From: JAFAMS01 sp049520515
GTDB lineage: Bacteria; Vulcanimicrobiota; Vulcanimicrobiia; Vulcanimicrobiales; Vulcanimicrobiaceae
Length of the DNA: 64,000 bases
Direction of reading: 5' to 3'
Assembly: GCA_049520515.1 (NCBI GenBank)
Contig: JBEKPS010000010.1
Location: 62,001-126,000 of the forward strand
Below are positions 25,370 to 36,893 of the stretch, piece after piece. The notes below the pieces were generated by a model, which was not told the origin of the DNA, ran no database searches, and saw nothing but the letters and a program-made list of their open reading frames with translations. The first letter of the stretch is position 1; every line of letters begins with the position of its first letter. Position numbers and translations under genes: made by a program.

Positions 25370-26647
25370 CTAGTCGTTCACCGTTCGGAATTTGGCGTAG
25401 AGATACGGATAATCACCGTAATACCAATTTCGGAAGCTGCGGCGGATGTGCTCGACCGCTGTGACCGGTGAGGCACCTTTGACGACGTAATGCTTGCCGT
25501 CGAAGAAGTCAGCGGAATATTGCGGGTACGACGCGTGTGGCTCGAAGTCCGCAAACGGCATAAACGGCGTCGACGTGTGTTCCCAACCGTTCCCGATCAG
25601 CTCGGAGACGCCGAACGCGCTCGTTCCCGCCGGGTACGAACCGGCCGGTGCAACATCCCACGTTTGGAAATCGAAATTGCCGTGCTCGTGCGCCGGAGCA
25701 GTATCACCCCACGGATATGCTTGCTCTCCACCGTCCGGCGTCCCAAAAGCAGCGCGATGGAATTCGGCTTCGCTCATGAGACGGCGACCTGCCCACGATG
25801 CATATTGGCGCGCCTGCTCGTTCGAAACCCACACCGGCGCAGCTTCGAGCATCGGAAGCACGGCCCACGCCGTGAGGAGTTTGAAGCCGCCGTCGGCTTC
25901 AACCCAGAATGATGGCACTGGGCCACCATCGCGCACGAACGCCATCCACTGACGATTCGTGACCGGATAGACATCGCACTCAAAACGATCGACGTGGACG
26001 CGGTGCCCCTCGAATTCGTTGTCCCACCCAAAGGGTATCTCGGCTCGCCGCGCACCGAGCGTCGCGAACCCCTCTGGAATCTCGACTCGGCGAAGCGCGG
26101 GATGTTCTGCGTCGCGCGGCTCGGCGTAATCGTCCGGGCGTATTTTATTTGCGAGCGGCATCCGATGCAAGATGTATGCGTACGTTTCGTGGTGCATCGG
26201 CTCGTGTTCGAGAATCGTCCACGCCGCGTGGGCACGCTCTTTGCGAGGATCGCTTTTGATATCGAGCGGCTCGTGTCGCAGAATATCCTCGACAACGGCA
26301 TCGCACTTATCAGCGAACTCCCACACCTCGTTGCGCGCCGGCCAATGTGTGCGCTTTGCGGCGGCGGCAGACGACGCATCGCTGGGATCGATCCCACGCT
26401 CGAACAATGTTTGAAGTGAAAGATCGATTGGCGGCCGTCCGAACGTCTCGTATGCGAGCTTATTAAACGAAAACGCGGGAAGGTGCCCTTCGTAAAAAAC
26501 CGTCGGATGACGTAAGGGTATCGGACGCGATTCATATGCGCTGGGCACGACGCGATCGAACAGGTATCGCGACCGAGATCGGTTGCGGCGATACCAATCG
26601 AGAAATCGGTCGCGATCGAGCGCCGGCTGCGCAAGGGCGGTGGTCAC
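25370..26647 (-). CDS. egtB: EgtB-like sulfoxide synthase (DinB + FGE-sulfatase domains)
   Basis: 425 residues. The N-terminal DinB-like domain has the iron ligands HX3HXE at H148, H152 and E154 with a further His at 55 (EGHLPAF). The C-terminal formylglycine-generating-enzyme-like domain ends with SADFFDGKHYVVKG and RRSFRNWYY. EgtB joins a thiol donor to trimethyl-histidine in ergothioneine synthesis. No histidine methyltransferase (EgtD) lies nearby, so OvoA- or selenoneine-type chemistry cannot be ruled out. It is six nt from the BtuF-like gene. Confidence 0.8.
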   Translation of the reverse strand: MTTALAQPALDRDRFLDWYRRNRSRSRYLFDRVVPSAYESRPIPLRHPTVFYEGHLPAFSFNKLAYETFGRPPIDLSLQTLFERGIDPSDASSAAAAKRTHWPARNEVWEFADKCDAVVEDILRHEPLDIKSDPRKERAHAAWTILEHEPMHHETYAYILHRMPLANKIRPDDYAEPRDAEHPALRRVEIPEGFATLGARRAEIPFGWDNEFEGHRVHVDRFECDVYPVTNRQWMAFVRDGGPVPSFWVEADGGFKLLTAWAVLPMLEAAPVWVSNEQARQYASWAGRRLMSEAEFHRAAFGTPDGGEQAYPWGDTAPAHEHGNFDFQTWDVAPAGSYPAGTSAFGVSELIGNGWEHTSTPFMPFADFEPHASYPQYSADFFDGKHYVVKGASPVTAVEHIRRSFRNWYYGDYPYLYAKFRTVND

Positions 26648-26656
26648 GATGAGTGC

Positions 26657-28345
26657 CTACCCGTTTTTGGCGGGAACCGCTGGGGCTTCTGCGAGTGCTG
26701 CAACAATGAACGGCTCGATTTCTTCTGGGGGGACGGGTCTAGAATAGTAGTAACCCTGGACCCGGTCACACGAGTTTCGTCCGAGAAAATCGAGCTGATC
26801 CTTGGTCTCCGTCCCCTCGGCACAGACGTCGAGACTCAAGTTATGGGCCATCGCGATGACGGTTTTTACGAGCGTTGCGTCATCGTTTTTCGTGATGACG
26901 TCGGCAACGAAGGACTTGTCGATCTTGAGCGTGTCGATCGGAAAACGCTTGAGATACCCAAGCGATGAATAGCCCGTTCCGAAATCGTCGACGCAGAAGC
27001 GAATTCCGACGTCGCGCAATCGCTTCATGATCTCGGTCGAACGCTCGGCGTCGCCCATTGCAACCGATTCCGTAATTTCGAATTCGAGCGTATCCGGATC
27101 CAGACCGGTCGCATCCAGAACGGTCTTGGCACGCTTGAGCAGATCGGTCTCGTGGAATTGCCGCGCTGAAAGGTTGACGGAGATGCGGAGCTTCGGAAGG
27201 CCGCGGCTTTGCCATGCAACGAGCTGCCGGCAAGCCGTTTCCATCACGAGCTCGCCGATCAACACAATGACGGAGCTCGATTCGGCATTCGGGATAAAGA
27301 GGTCCGGGCGGATCATGCCGAGCTTCGGATGCCGCCAGCGAACCAGCGCCTCGAGACCAAAGAGGCGGCCGGTCGCGAGCTCGTATTGCGGCTGATAATA
27401 GACGACGAACTCGCCGCGCGAGAGCGCCTTACGCAGCGCTTTCTCTTGTTGGAGACGCGTCGTCATCGCCGCGTTGAGCATTGGCGTATAAAACTGAACG
27501 AAGTTGCGGCCCTTTTCTTTGGCGCGATACATCGCCACGTCGGCGTGCTTAAGCAGTGTCTCTGCATCGCCGCCGTCGTCAGGGTAGATCGAGACGCCGA
27601 TGCTGGCCGTCGCGTACTGCTCGTAACCGCCGATGATGATCGGCGTATCGATTGCGGAGCGAATCGACTCCGTGAACGTTTCGAGGCTCGAGAGCTCGCG
27701 CTCGTCGGTCAGCACGATCGCAAACTCGTCGCCACCCATGCGAGCGACGGTGCCGCGGGTGCCGACCCGGAGGCGCAGACGTTCACCGACGACTGAGAGT
27801 ACCGCGTCGCCGCGCATGTGACCGAACGTATCGTTGATCTCTTTGAAATCGTCCAGATCGAGAAAGATGACGGAGAGCTTTCGATTATTGCCGGTGGTCG
27901 CGATATGCGAGACCGCCTCGGCCAATCGTTCGACGAACTGGACGCGGTTGGGCAAGCCCGTGAGCGTATCGAAATACGCCAGTCGATGTAACCGCTCGTG
28001 AGCGCGGCGCCGGTCGATCGTATTTCCAACCAGAGCGCTGATCAGCTGAACGAGGTCACGGTCGGTCCCGGTAAAGCCGGGTTTGCGCGCCGCCCTCGAA
28101 ACGAAGTTCAGCGTACCGACGATGGAACCACGAACGTTGATCGGCGCGCCGATGTAGGCGCGAAACGGCGGTTTTTCACCGCTATCGCTGAGATAGTCGA
28201 GTCCGCGAAGATCGTCGAGCGCGAGCGCACCGTCGCTTGCGAGTGCAAGACGGCACAAGCGCTCGGAGATCGTGTCATCGGACGTTGCACGATCGAGCTC
28301 AAAGACTGCGCCGGCATCGCATCCGAGTAAACGGCAACCCAGCAT
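26657..28345 (-). CDS. GAF-GGDEF-EAL c-di-GMP signalling protein
   Basis: 562 residues from the first ATG. A GAF domain is followed by GGDEF (RMGGDEFAIVL) and EAL (GLEALVRWRHP, with CAEGTET and RVQGYYYSRP late motifs). Both active sites look intact, so it could make and degrade c-di-GMP. The frame continues upstream through basic and helical sequence to a stop at 28502 without any ATG, GTG or TTG, so the GAF N-terminus may start at an ATC near 28498, overlapping the ALDH stop. Ten nt separate it from egtB. Confidence 0.9.
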   Translation of the reverse strand: MLGCRLLGCDAGAVFELDRATSDDTISERLCRLALASDGALALDDLRGLDYLSDSGEKPPFRAYIGAPINVRGSIVGTLNFVSRAARKPGFTGTDRDLVQLISALVGNTIDRRRAHERLHRLAYFDTLTGLPNRVQFVERLAEAVSHIATTGNNRKLSVIFLDLDDFKEINDTFGHMRGDAVLSVVGERLRLRVGTRGTVARMGGDEFAIVLTDERELSSLETFTESIRSAIDTPIIIGGYEQYATASIGVSIYPDDGGDAETLLKHADVAMYRAKEKGRNFVQFYTPMLNAAMTTRLQQEKALRKALSRGEFVVYYQPQYELATGRLFGLEALVRWRHPKLGMIRPDLFIPNAESSSVIVLIGELVMETACRQLVAWQSRGLPKLRISVNLSARQFHETDLLKRAKTVLDATGLDPDTLEFEITESVAMGDAERSTEIMKRLRDVGIRFCVDDFGTGYSSLGYLKRFPIDTLKIDKSFVADVITKNDDATLVKTVIAMAHNLSLDVCAEGTETKDQLDFLGRNSCDRVQGYYYSRPVPPEEIEPFIVAALAEAPAVPAKNG

Positions 28346-28490
28346 AACCGTGTGCGCGATGTGCTCGTCGGCGGATTCGGTCGTTACCGCCGCCGCTAAG
28401 AGAAGCTCGCGAATTCGCTGCGCGTCGGACGCGACTACTTTCGTTCGACTCTTAGGAGCCGAGCGTTTTTTGGCGACACCGCGTTTCTTG

Positions 28491-29936
28491 CTAGCGATGA
28501 TTCAAGTATTCGCGTAGGCCGACCCAGCCACCCTCGCGACCAAAACCGGATTCACGGTATCCGCCGAACGGCGAGCTCGGATCAAATTGATTGAATGTGT
28601 TGCACCACACGACGCCGGCGCGTAACCGTTGCGCAACATACATGTTCTTGGATCCTTTATCGGTCCAAATGCCGGCCGAGAGTCCGTATGGTGTGTTGTT
28701 TGCTTTTTCGATCGCCTCGTCGGGGGTGCGGAACGTCAAGATTGAAAGCACCGGTCCGAAAATCTCTTCACGCGCGATGCGGAAACTCGGCGCCACGCCG
28801 GTGAAGAAGCTCGGCGCAAACCAAAATCCGCGTTCGGGTAACGCGCACGGTGCTTGCACCAGCTCGCCGCCTTCGTCGATGCCGCTCTGAACGAGCTCGC
28901 GAATCTTTTCGAGTTGCGCCCGCGAATTGATCGCGCCGATGTCCGTGTTCTTGTCGAGCGGATCGCCGAGGCGCAAGGTCGCGATGCGTTTGCGCAAGCG
29001 GCGGATAATCTCGTCGTGAACGTTCTCCTGAACTAAGAGGCGCGACCCCGCGCAGCAAACATGTCCCTGATTAAAATAAATTCCCGCGACGATCCCTTCG
29101 ACGGCCTGGTCGAGCGCGGCATCCGCAAAAACGATCTGCGCGGCCTTCCCGCCGAGCTCGAGCGTCAGCCGCTTCTTTGAGGCTGCCGTATCGCGGCGAA
29201 TCGCCCGGCCGACTTCGGTCGAACCGGTAAAAGCGATCTTGTCGACGTCGCTCGCAACCAGGGCTGCGCCCGTCGCACCATCGCCGGTGACGATGTTGAC
29301 GACTCCGGGCGGGAGGTCGGCCTCGATGCAAATGTCTGCGAGCAGCAGCGCCGTAAGCGGCGTCGTCTCAGCCGGTTTCAGGACGATCGTGTTCCCGCAG
29401 GCGAGCGCTGGAGCGATCTTCCATGCGGCCATGAGCAGCGGAAAATTCCAGGGGACGATCGCCCCGACCACCCCGAGCGCTTCGGCGTTTGGTGAACCCG
29501 GCAGTGCATAGCGCAGCTTGTCGGCCCAGCCGGCATGGTAGAAGAAGTGCGACGCAGCCTGCGGGATGTCGAAGTCGCGCGATTCTTTGATCGGCTTCCC
29601 ACCGTCGATCGTCTCGAGCACGGCGAGCTCACGCGAGCGCTCGGTGATCGCGCGGGCAATGCGGTACAGATACTTTGCGCGTTCTCTTGGAGGAAGCTTA
29701 CGCCAGTAGCGCTCGTAGCCGCGGCGGGCAGCCGCTACGGCTTCAGCGACGTCTTCCCCGGAACCGTAGGCGATCTCGGCGAGCTTTTCTTCGGTCGAAG
29801 GGCTAACGCTGTCGAAATACTTGCCTTCCACCGGCTTGCGCCATTCGCCGCCGATGAAATGCTCGTAGCGGCGGCGCAGCTTGACGGGTGCCGTCGACTC
29901 GGGTGCGGGAGCGTACTCGAAGTTAATCGTTGCCAT
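28491..29936 (-). CDS. aldehyde dehydrogenase, NAD(P)-dependent
   Basis: 481 residues, full length. PWNFPLLMAAWK, the nucleotide-binding FTGSTEVG, catalytic Glu in LELGGK and catalytic Cys in QGHVCCAGSR are all present, as is the C-terminal FGGYRESGFGREGG. It oxidises an aldehyde to the acid. It begins two nt after deoC, so acetaldehyde released by DeoC is a likely substrate (inference). Confidence 0.93.
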   Translation of the reverse strand: MATINFEYAPAPESTAPVKLRRRYEHFIGGEWRKPVEGKYFDSVSPSTEEKLAEIAYGSGEDVAEAVAAARRGYERYWRKLPPRERAKYLYRIARAITERSRELAVLETIDGGKPIKESRDFDIPQAASHFFYHAGWADKLRYALPGSPNAEALGVVGAIVPWNFPLLMAAWKIAPALACGNTIVLKPAETTPLTALLLADICIEADLPPGVVNIVTGDGATGAALVASDVDKIAFTGSTEVGRAIRRDTAASKKRLTLELGGKAAQIVFADAALDQAVEGIVAGIYFNQGHVCCAGSRLLVQENVHDEIIRRLRKRIATLRLGDPLDKNTDIGAINSRAQLEKIRELVQSGIDEGGELVQAPCALPERGFWFAPSFFTGVAPSFRIAREEIFGPVLSILTFRTPDEAIEKANNTPYGLSAGIWTDKGSKNMYVAQRLRAGVVWCNTFNQFDPSSPFGGYRESGFGREGGWVGLREYLNHR

Positions 29937-29937
29937 C

Positions 29938-30843
29938 TTAGTCTCGGGTGTAATAGTCGATGCCGGCGTAGTGGCCCGTCAACTCTTTTTCGCGCTGCAT
30001 CAAAAGATCGTCGAGCAACGCCGAGGCTCCGATCCGGAAGAGCTCGGGCGAAAGCCAGCGATCGTCGAGCGTCTCTTTGAGGAGAACGAAATAGGCGAGC
30101 GCTGATTTTGTGTTCCGAACGCCGCCGGCAACTTTCAGGCCGCGGACCTCGCCGGTGCGGTTTTCGAAATCGCGCAACGCTTCGGCCATACATAGCGCGA
30201 CCGGAAGCGTCGCCGACGTACCGATCTTTCCGGTTGACGTCTTGATGAAGTCCGCCCCGGCGGCCAGCGCGATGTCACTTGCGCGCCGGATTGCGTCATA
30301 CGATCCGAGCTCACCCGTTTCAAGAATTGCCTTCAGGTGCACGGGCCGTGGGGCAGCCGCGCAAACCCGTTTGACCTCTACGATCTCATCCCAAACACGT
30401 CGCTCGTCGCCGGCGAGAAACGCACCGCGATCGATCACCATATCAATCTCGTCGGCGCCGGAATCGATTGCCGCCTGCGTATCGTCGAGCTTTACATCGA
30501 TGGATGAAAGTCCACTCGGAAATGCGGTCGCGACCGAAGCCACTTTGACGCTCGTACCCGCAAGCGCGGTCTTTGCGGTCGCTACGAGATTCGGATAGAC
30601 GCAAACCGCTGCAACGCTGCGTACGCCGGGGGCCGGCGTGAGCGCCTTGGCGCACATCGAGCGGACGCGCCCCGGCGAGTCGCGGCCTTCGAGCGTCGTG
30701 AGGTCCATGCATGCGATCGCAAGGTCGATACCGGCGAGCTTTGTCGCCGCCTTGATCGAGCGCTTCGCAAACTGCGAGGCGCGCGCTTCAAGCATAACCG
30801 CGTCAACGCTTGGACTTTCAGACGGCAAAGCGATCGTCAGCAT
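29938..30843 (-). CDS. deoC: deoxyribose-phosphate aldolase
   Basis: 301 residues. The Schiff-base Lys is in the FIKTSTGK motif, and the barrel strands around DEIDMVIDRGAF and HLKAILETGEL fit DeoC. It splits 2-deoxyribose-5-phosphate to glyceraldehyde-3-phosphate and acetaldehyde. It is longer than the E. coli enzyme (about 259), in line with the eukaryotic-like branch. It lies in a tight minus-strand run between hppD and ALDH. Confidence 0.93.
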   Translation of the reverse strand: MLTIALPSESPSVDAVMLEARASQFAKRSIKAATKLAGIDLAIACMDLTTLEGRDSPGRVRSMCAKALTPAPGVRSVAAVCVYPNLVATAKTALAGTSVKVASVATAFPSGLSSIDVKLDDTQAAIDSGADEIDMVIDRGAFLAGDERRVWDEIVEVKRVCAAAPRPVHLKAILETGELGSYDAIRRASDIALAAGADFIKTSTGKIGTSATLPVALCMAEALRDFENRTGEVRGLKVAGGVRNTKSALAYFVLLKETLDDRWLSPELFRIGASALLDDLLMQREKELTGHYAGIDYYTRD

Positions 30844-30858
30844 CTGCTAACGCCCTTC

Positions 30859-31992
30859 TTAGAGGGTGCCGCGCCGCTCCTGCTCGCGTTCGATCGCGAC
30901 GAAAAGCGCTTTGAAGTTGCCCTTGCCGAACGAAAGACTCCCTTTGCGCTGGATAATTTCGAAAAACAACGTCGGGCGCGTCTCGACGGGTTTTGTGAAG
31001 ATCTGCAGCATATAGCCGACGTCGTCGCGATCGACGAGGATGTTGAGCTCGCGCAGAACGCGCGTCGCTTCCTCGATGCGGCCGACCCGCGCTTCGAGCT
31101 GGTCGTAATAGCTGCTGGGGGTGTCGAGCAACTCGACGCCGTTGGCACGCAGCGCGCGAACCGTCTTCACGATGTCGTCGGTCGCGATCGCAATGTGCTG
31201 AACGCCTGGCCCATCGTAGTATTCGAGAAATTCCTCGATCTGCGATTTCTTGCGGCCTTCGGCGGGCTCGTTGATTGGAAACTTCACAACGCGCCGTTCA
31301 TCCGTCATCACTTTGGAACGCAGCGCCGTAAATTCCGTCGAGATGTCTTGCTCGTCGAAACTTACGAGTTGCGAAAACCCGAATACCCGCTCGTAATACT
31401 CGACCCACGTTTCCATCTCGCCCCAGCCCACGTTGGCGACGCAGTGGTCGATGTGCGAGAAACCGACTTCCACGGACGGCCGTATCGCGAGCGAGTGGGC
31501 GACATAACCGGGCAGGAACGCGCCGCGATACGCGCGCCGTTCGACGAACGTGTGGATTACATCGCCGTAGGTCGCGATCGAGGCGAGCACCGCAGTGCCG
31601 TCCGGGTCCGAAACCTCTTTAGGCTCGCGGATCACCTTGGCGCCGCCCGCCACGGCCGCTGCGAAGGTAGCACGCGCATCGGAAACCGTCAGTGCGACGT
31701 CGCGAATGCCGTCACCGTGCCGCGCGACCTGCTCGGCAACCTCGCCACCGCTGTGCAGCGACGAGGTGAGGACGAAGCACAGATCGCGCTGGCGCAACAC
31801 GTACGAAGAACGGTCCGCAATCCCGGTTTCCGGACCGGCGTAAGCGATAACCTCAAAGCCGAACGCCGCACAATAGTAGTAGGCCGCCTGCAACGCGTTG
31901 CCGACGTAGTGCTCAACGTGATCGAATGCCATCTCGCCGAGCGCCCGCGCGGCCGGCGCAGCTGCCGTGCTCATGTTGTCCTCTTTCCCCAA
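30859..31992 (-). CDS. hppD: 4-hydroxyphenylpyruvate dioxygenase
   Basis: 377 residues with two vicinal-oxygen-chelate halves. Iron ligands are visible as His in FSHIDHCV, His in GVQHIAIAT and Glu in LFFEIIQRKG. It converts 4-hydroxyphenylpyruvate to homogentisate in tyrosine breakdown or tocopherol/quinone supply. No homogentisate dioxygenase is in the window. It leads the run hppD-deoC-ALDH-GGDEF/EAL-egtB. Confidence 0.95.
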   Translation of the reverse strand: MGKEDNMSTAAAPAARALGEMAFDHVEHYVGNALQAAYYYCAAFGFEVIAYAGPETGIADRSSYVLRQRDLCFVLTSSLHSGGEVAEQVARHGDGIRDVALTVSDARATFAAAVAGGAKVIREPKEVSDPDGTAVLASIATYGDVIHTFVERRAYRGAFLPGYVAHSLAIRPSVEVGFSHIDHCVANVGWGEMETWVEYYERVFGFSQLVSFDEQDISTEFTALRSKVMTDERRVVKFPINEPAEGRKKSQIEEFLEYYDGPGVQHIAIATDDIVKTVRALRANGVELLDTPSSYYDQLEARVGRIEEATRVLRELNILVDRDDVGYMLQIFTKPVETRPTLFFEIIQRKGSLSFGKGNFKALFVAIEREQERRGTL

Positions 31993-32042
31993 TAGCTACA
32001 ACGCACCGCTCGCGGCTTCGGTTGTATGCAGGGCGGCGAGGG

Positions 32043-34100
32043 CTAGTGCTGTGCGGTTGGTTTCAGGCCCAAGGCCGCGTAAAAAGCATCCGGACTCATC
32101 GGACGGCCGAGGAATTTTGTTACCTCTTGATCCGGCTCGTACGTTTGCGCGGGCGCCAAGATATCTTCACGATACGCTGCGCCGGCAATTGGACTCTCGA
32201 GTCCTTGACGCTGGAAGCGCGTGAACATGTCCTGTGCATAGACTTTCGACCACAGATAACCGTAGTATCCGGCATCGTAGCCGCCCATGAGGTGACCGAA
32301 GCCGGCCTGCGGATACGTTCCGGGTACAAACGTCGACGGCGTGGTCTTTGGAAGGAGCTCGGCCCATACTTGCGTCGTGTCAACGTGCTGCCCGAGTGTA
32401 TGATACTTCATGTCGACGAGCGCATAGAACGCTTGCCGCGTGTAATCGTAGCTCTGATCGACATAGCGCGACGCGATCAGTTTCTGAATCAAGTCATCCG
32501 GCATGGGTGCACCGGTGTCATAGCGGCTCGAAAGCTGCTTGATTATGGAAGGCTGCCACACCCAATTTTCGAGCATCTGGGACGGCGCCTCGATGAAATC
32601 CTGACGGAAGCCGCCGGAAAGCGTTTCGTACGGAGCGGTCGCGAGCATTGCTGCCATGTTGTGGCCGAACTCGTGAAAGAACGTCTCCACGTCGTCGTGC
32701 GAGAGCAGCGCGGGCTTGCCGGGAGCCGCAACCGGCCAATTCCCGACGATCACCGAGAGCGGTGCCTGCGTGCGTCCATCCGGCAGCACGCGATTCGGGA
32801 GTAGCGGGAAGTTCGCAAAGTGATCGTACTTGCCGGGCCGCGGATAGACGTCGAAATACGAATCGCCGATGAACCGGCCCGTGGCCGTATCGCTGACGCG
32901 ATAATGGAAAACTTGCGTCGCCGGCAGCCAACCGTCATCGGCACCTTTGGTAAACGTGACGCCCAGCATCTTCGAGTAGATTGCGAGCACGGTGTCGACG
33001 ACGTGCTGAACGGGGAAATAGGCTTCAATCTCGTCGGGATTGAGCGAGTACTTCGCTTTGCGGAGCTTGCCGTCGTAGAAGTTGTAGTCCCACGGATTGA
33101 TCGTCGTATCGGATGTTCCGGTCTCGCTGGCTTTGAGTTGCCCAAGCGTCGCGAGGTCGGCGTTGGCGCCGGTGAGGAGCCGCTTATCGAGATCCGTGAG
33201 GAAGTTGATGACGCGCTCAGGGCTGCGAGCCATCTTATTGGCCAACTGATATGTCGCCCAATCCTTATAGCCTAAGAGATGCGCCAGCTGATACCGAATT
33301 GAAATCGCCTGCTCGAGAAGCGCGACGTTGGTTTTGCCGCCCCGGCGCGCGTAGGCGACGTAATATAACTTGCGCGCAGTGGGATCGCTCGCGGTGCGCA
33401 GGAACGGCGTAACCGTCGACTCGTTGACCGGGACCGTGAACGTGCCGTCGGCGTTCTTGGTGAATTGCGCCATGAAATCGGTGCTGAGACCCGCGGCTTG
33501 ATCCTGCGTTATCGTAACGGTCGACTTGTCGTTTGCTAGATTGGCGCTGAATTTATTCTGAAGACGCCCAAGCTGTTGCGAGAGGGCGACGAATTTCTTG
33601 CGCGCGGCCATGTCGAGGCCGGCGCCCGAGCGACGGAACGTCTCGAGATAAAACTCGAGCAGCTTCGTTTGATACGGGCTCGTCGCAGTGTGATTGGTGT
33701 TGATTGCGACCAGCGCGCGATAGATATCGGGGCGAGCGTTGAATTCGGTAACCCATGCGTTGATCGAGTCGGAGCAGGCCTGCGATGCGTCGCGGACTGC
33801 CGAACTCGGCGAGACACTGAAGAGGAACGTCTCGGCGACGGTGCGATCACCCAGGTCGGCAGTGATGTTCTCGAGCGGAACCAGAATGGTGTCCGCCGTC
33901 GGCGCAATGCGCGAGCGCATCAGCGCGTTAACGCGCGTGTTTGCGACATCGATTTGACGCAAGCAATTGCCTTTGACTTGGTCGGCGCTCAGATCCCATT
34001 TGACACGCAGGCGCACGTTATCCGCAGGCGCTGCAGAGGCGGATGCGACCGTGACGATTGCGACGGCGAGTACTAAGGATGCGACCGAGCGAGCTAGCAA
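32043..34100 (-). CDS. M3-family metallopeptidase (thimet oligopeptidase-like), exported
   Basis: 685 residues with an N-terminal signal (SVASLVLAVAIVTVASASAAPA). The zinc motif HEFGH is in ETFFHEFGHNM, and the third ligand Glu lies in EAPSQMLENW. M3 peptidases cleave short peptides. Export suggests periplasmic peptide degradation, whereas many bacterial M3 enzymes are cytoplasmic. The start diverges from the SRP RNA gene. Confidence 0.92.
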   Translation of the reverse strand: MLARSVASLVLAVAIVTVASASAAPADNVRLRVKWDLSADQVKGNCLRQIDVANTRVNALMRSRIAPTADTILVPLENITADLGDRTVAETFLFSVSPSSAVRDASQACSDSINAWVTEFNARPDIYRALVAINTNHTATSPYQTKLLEFYLETFRRSGAGLDMAARKKFVALSQQLGRLQNKFSANLANDKSTVTITQDQAAGLSTDFMAQFTKNADGTFTVPVNESTVTPFLRTASDPTARKLYYVAYARRGGKTNVALLEQAISIRYQLAHLLGYKDWATYQLANKMARSPERVINFLTDLDKRLLTGANADLATLGQLKASETGTSDTTINPWDYNFYDGKLRKAKYSLNPDEIEAYFPVQHVVDTVLAIYSKMLGVTFTKGADDGWLPATQVFHYRVSDTATGRFIGDSYFDVYPRPGKYDHFANFPLLPNRVLPDGRTQAPLSVIVGNWPVAAPGKPALLSHDDVETFFHEFGHNMAAMLATAPYETLSGGFRQDFIEAPSQMLENWVWQPSIIKQLSSRYDTGAPMPDDLIQKLIASRYVDQSYDYTRQAFYALVDMKYHTLGQHVDTTQVWAELLPKTTPSTFVPGTYPQAGFGHLMGGYDAGYYGYLWSKVYAQDMFTRFQRQGLESPIAGAAYREDILAPAQTYEPDQEVTKFLGRPMSPDAFYAALGLKPTAQH

Positions 34101-34139
34101 GCGGACCTCCCTGGGCTATGATAGGATGTTCGGAGCCTC

Positions 34140-34247
34140 GACGAGGGTCGGGCTTCGCGCAACGGAAACCTGTGAACCCCGCCAGGGCCGGAAGGCAGCA
34201 ACGGTAAGCGGGACAAGTCGTGTGCCGCGGATTACCTGGCCCTCGTC
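34140..34247 (+). ncRNA. ffs: small bacterial signal recognition particle RNA (4.5S type)
   Basis: About 108 nt. The diagnostic apical domain (GTGAACCCCGCCAGG, CCGGAAGGCAGCAACGGTAAGCGGG) matches helix 8 with its symmetric and asymmetric loops and GNRA-type tetraloop. GACGAGGG at 34140 pairs with CCCTCGTC at 34240-34247 to close the long hairpin. A TATGAT lies at 34117-34122, a plausible -10. Confidence 0.93.
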
Positions 34248-34269
34248 CTGGCAACGAAGGAATTAGGAG

Positions 34270-34794
34270 ATTGGTTCTACGCAACCTTTATACGTTGGCG
34301 CGGGGAGCGCGTTTGTCGGCGCGCTGATCGCAATCGCCGTTTACCATTTTGCCGTCGTGGGCCGCGGAATGCGAGCGTTGCGGCGGGTCGTTGACGCCCA
34401 CGATGAGCTGATCGGCGGCGGCGCAACACGTGCGACCGACCGGTTTTCGCGTCTCGAGAAGGCCGTCCAAGACCTCATTGCGGCCGAGCGCCGGAGTGAA
34501 GAACGTCTGGGCGAGCTCGAGCGGATCGCACGCAGCGAGGTCGCGCGCGTCGGATTCGTCCGTTACAATGCGTTTGACGATGTCGGCTCCGACCTATCGT
34601 TTGCGCTTGCACTCCTCAACGGCGAAGGCGACGGCGTCGTCTTGACGAGTATTTACTCGCGCGAAGAGACGCGGACGTATGGCAAGGCCGTTAAAGGGTA
34701 TGCCTCGGTCGTAGACGCCTCACGTGAGGAACGTGCCGCGATCGACGCGGCCCGCGCGGCTACCAACGACACTTCTGGACGACGGACGGTGTAG
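34270..34794 (+). CDS. DUF4446 membrane-anchored protein
   Basis: About 174 residues if started at ATT 34270. An N-terminal membrane helix (VGAGSAFVGALIAIAVYHFAVV) precedes a coiled-coil segment and the DUF4446 domain (VGFVRYNAFDDVGSDLSFALALL). The first canonical codon, GTG 34357, would delete the helix. AAGGAA lies about 8 nt before the ATT, and a stop at 34264 limits any longer frame. Function unknown. It starts 22 nt after SRP RNA and precedes yggT. Confidence 0.8.
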   Translation: MGSTQPLYVGAGSAFVGALIAIAVYHFAVVGRGMRALRRVVDAHDELIGGGATRATDRFSRLEKAVQDLIAAERRSEERLGELERIARSEVARVGFVRYNAFDDVGSDLSFALALLNGEGDGVVLTSIYSREETRTYGKAVKGYASVVDASREERAAIDAARAATNDTSGRRTV

Positions 34795-34804
34795 AAGAGA
34801 CGAC

Positions 34805-35080
34805 ATGTGTGAACTTTGGAAAATCGTCGGCGACGTACTTCAGATATACTCGCTGATCATGATCGCCTACGCCGTCGTCTCCTGGATACCGTCGATCCGC
34901 GGACGCTGGTCAGACTATCTCGCGATGCTCGTGGAGCCTGTGCTGACGCCCGTGCGGCGCCTCGTCCCTCCGGCGGGCGGCTTCGATCTCGCGTTCATCA
35001 TCGTGCTGCTCCTCATTCAGGTCGTCAACGGGACGATCGTACGCCAAAATTTGTTCAGCGCGTGCATGTTCGGCGGCTAA
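34805..35080 (+). CDS. YggT-family membrane protein
   Basis: 91 residues with two hydrophobic segments (LQIYSLIMIAYAVVSWI and LAFIIVLLLIQVV) and the intervening LAMLVEPVLTPVRRLVPP typical of YggT. Family members are linked to envelope or division-site functions but are poorly defined. Its stop is immediately followed by the lepA ATG. Confidence 0.88.
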   Translation: MCELWKIVGDVLQIYSLIMIAYAVVSWIPSIRGRWSDYLAMLVEPVLTPVRRLVPPAGGFDLAFIIVLLLIQVVNGTIVRQNLFSACMFGG

Positions 35081-36889
<1,809 letters not shown>

Positions 36890-36893
36890 GGTT

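Noticed and set aside
31195..31995. 266-codon plus-strand frame opposite hppD
   Set aside because: hppD carries all iron ligands in the other strand; the plus frame has no domain features.
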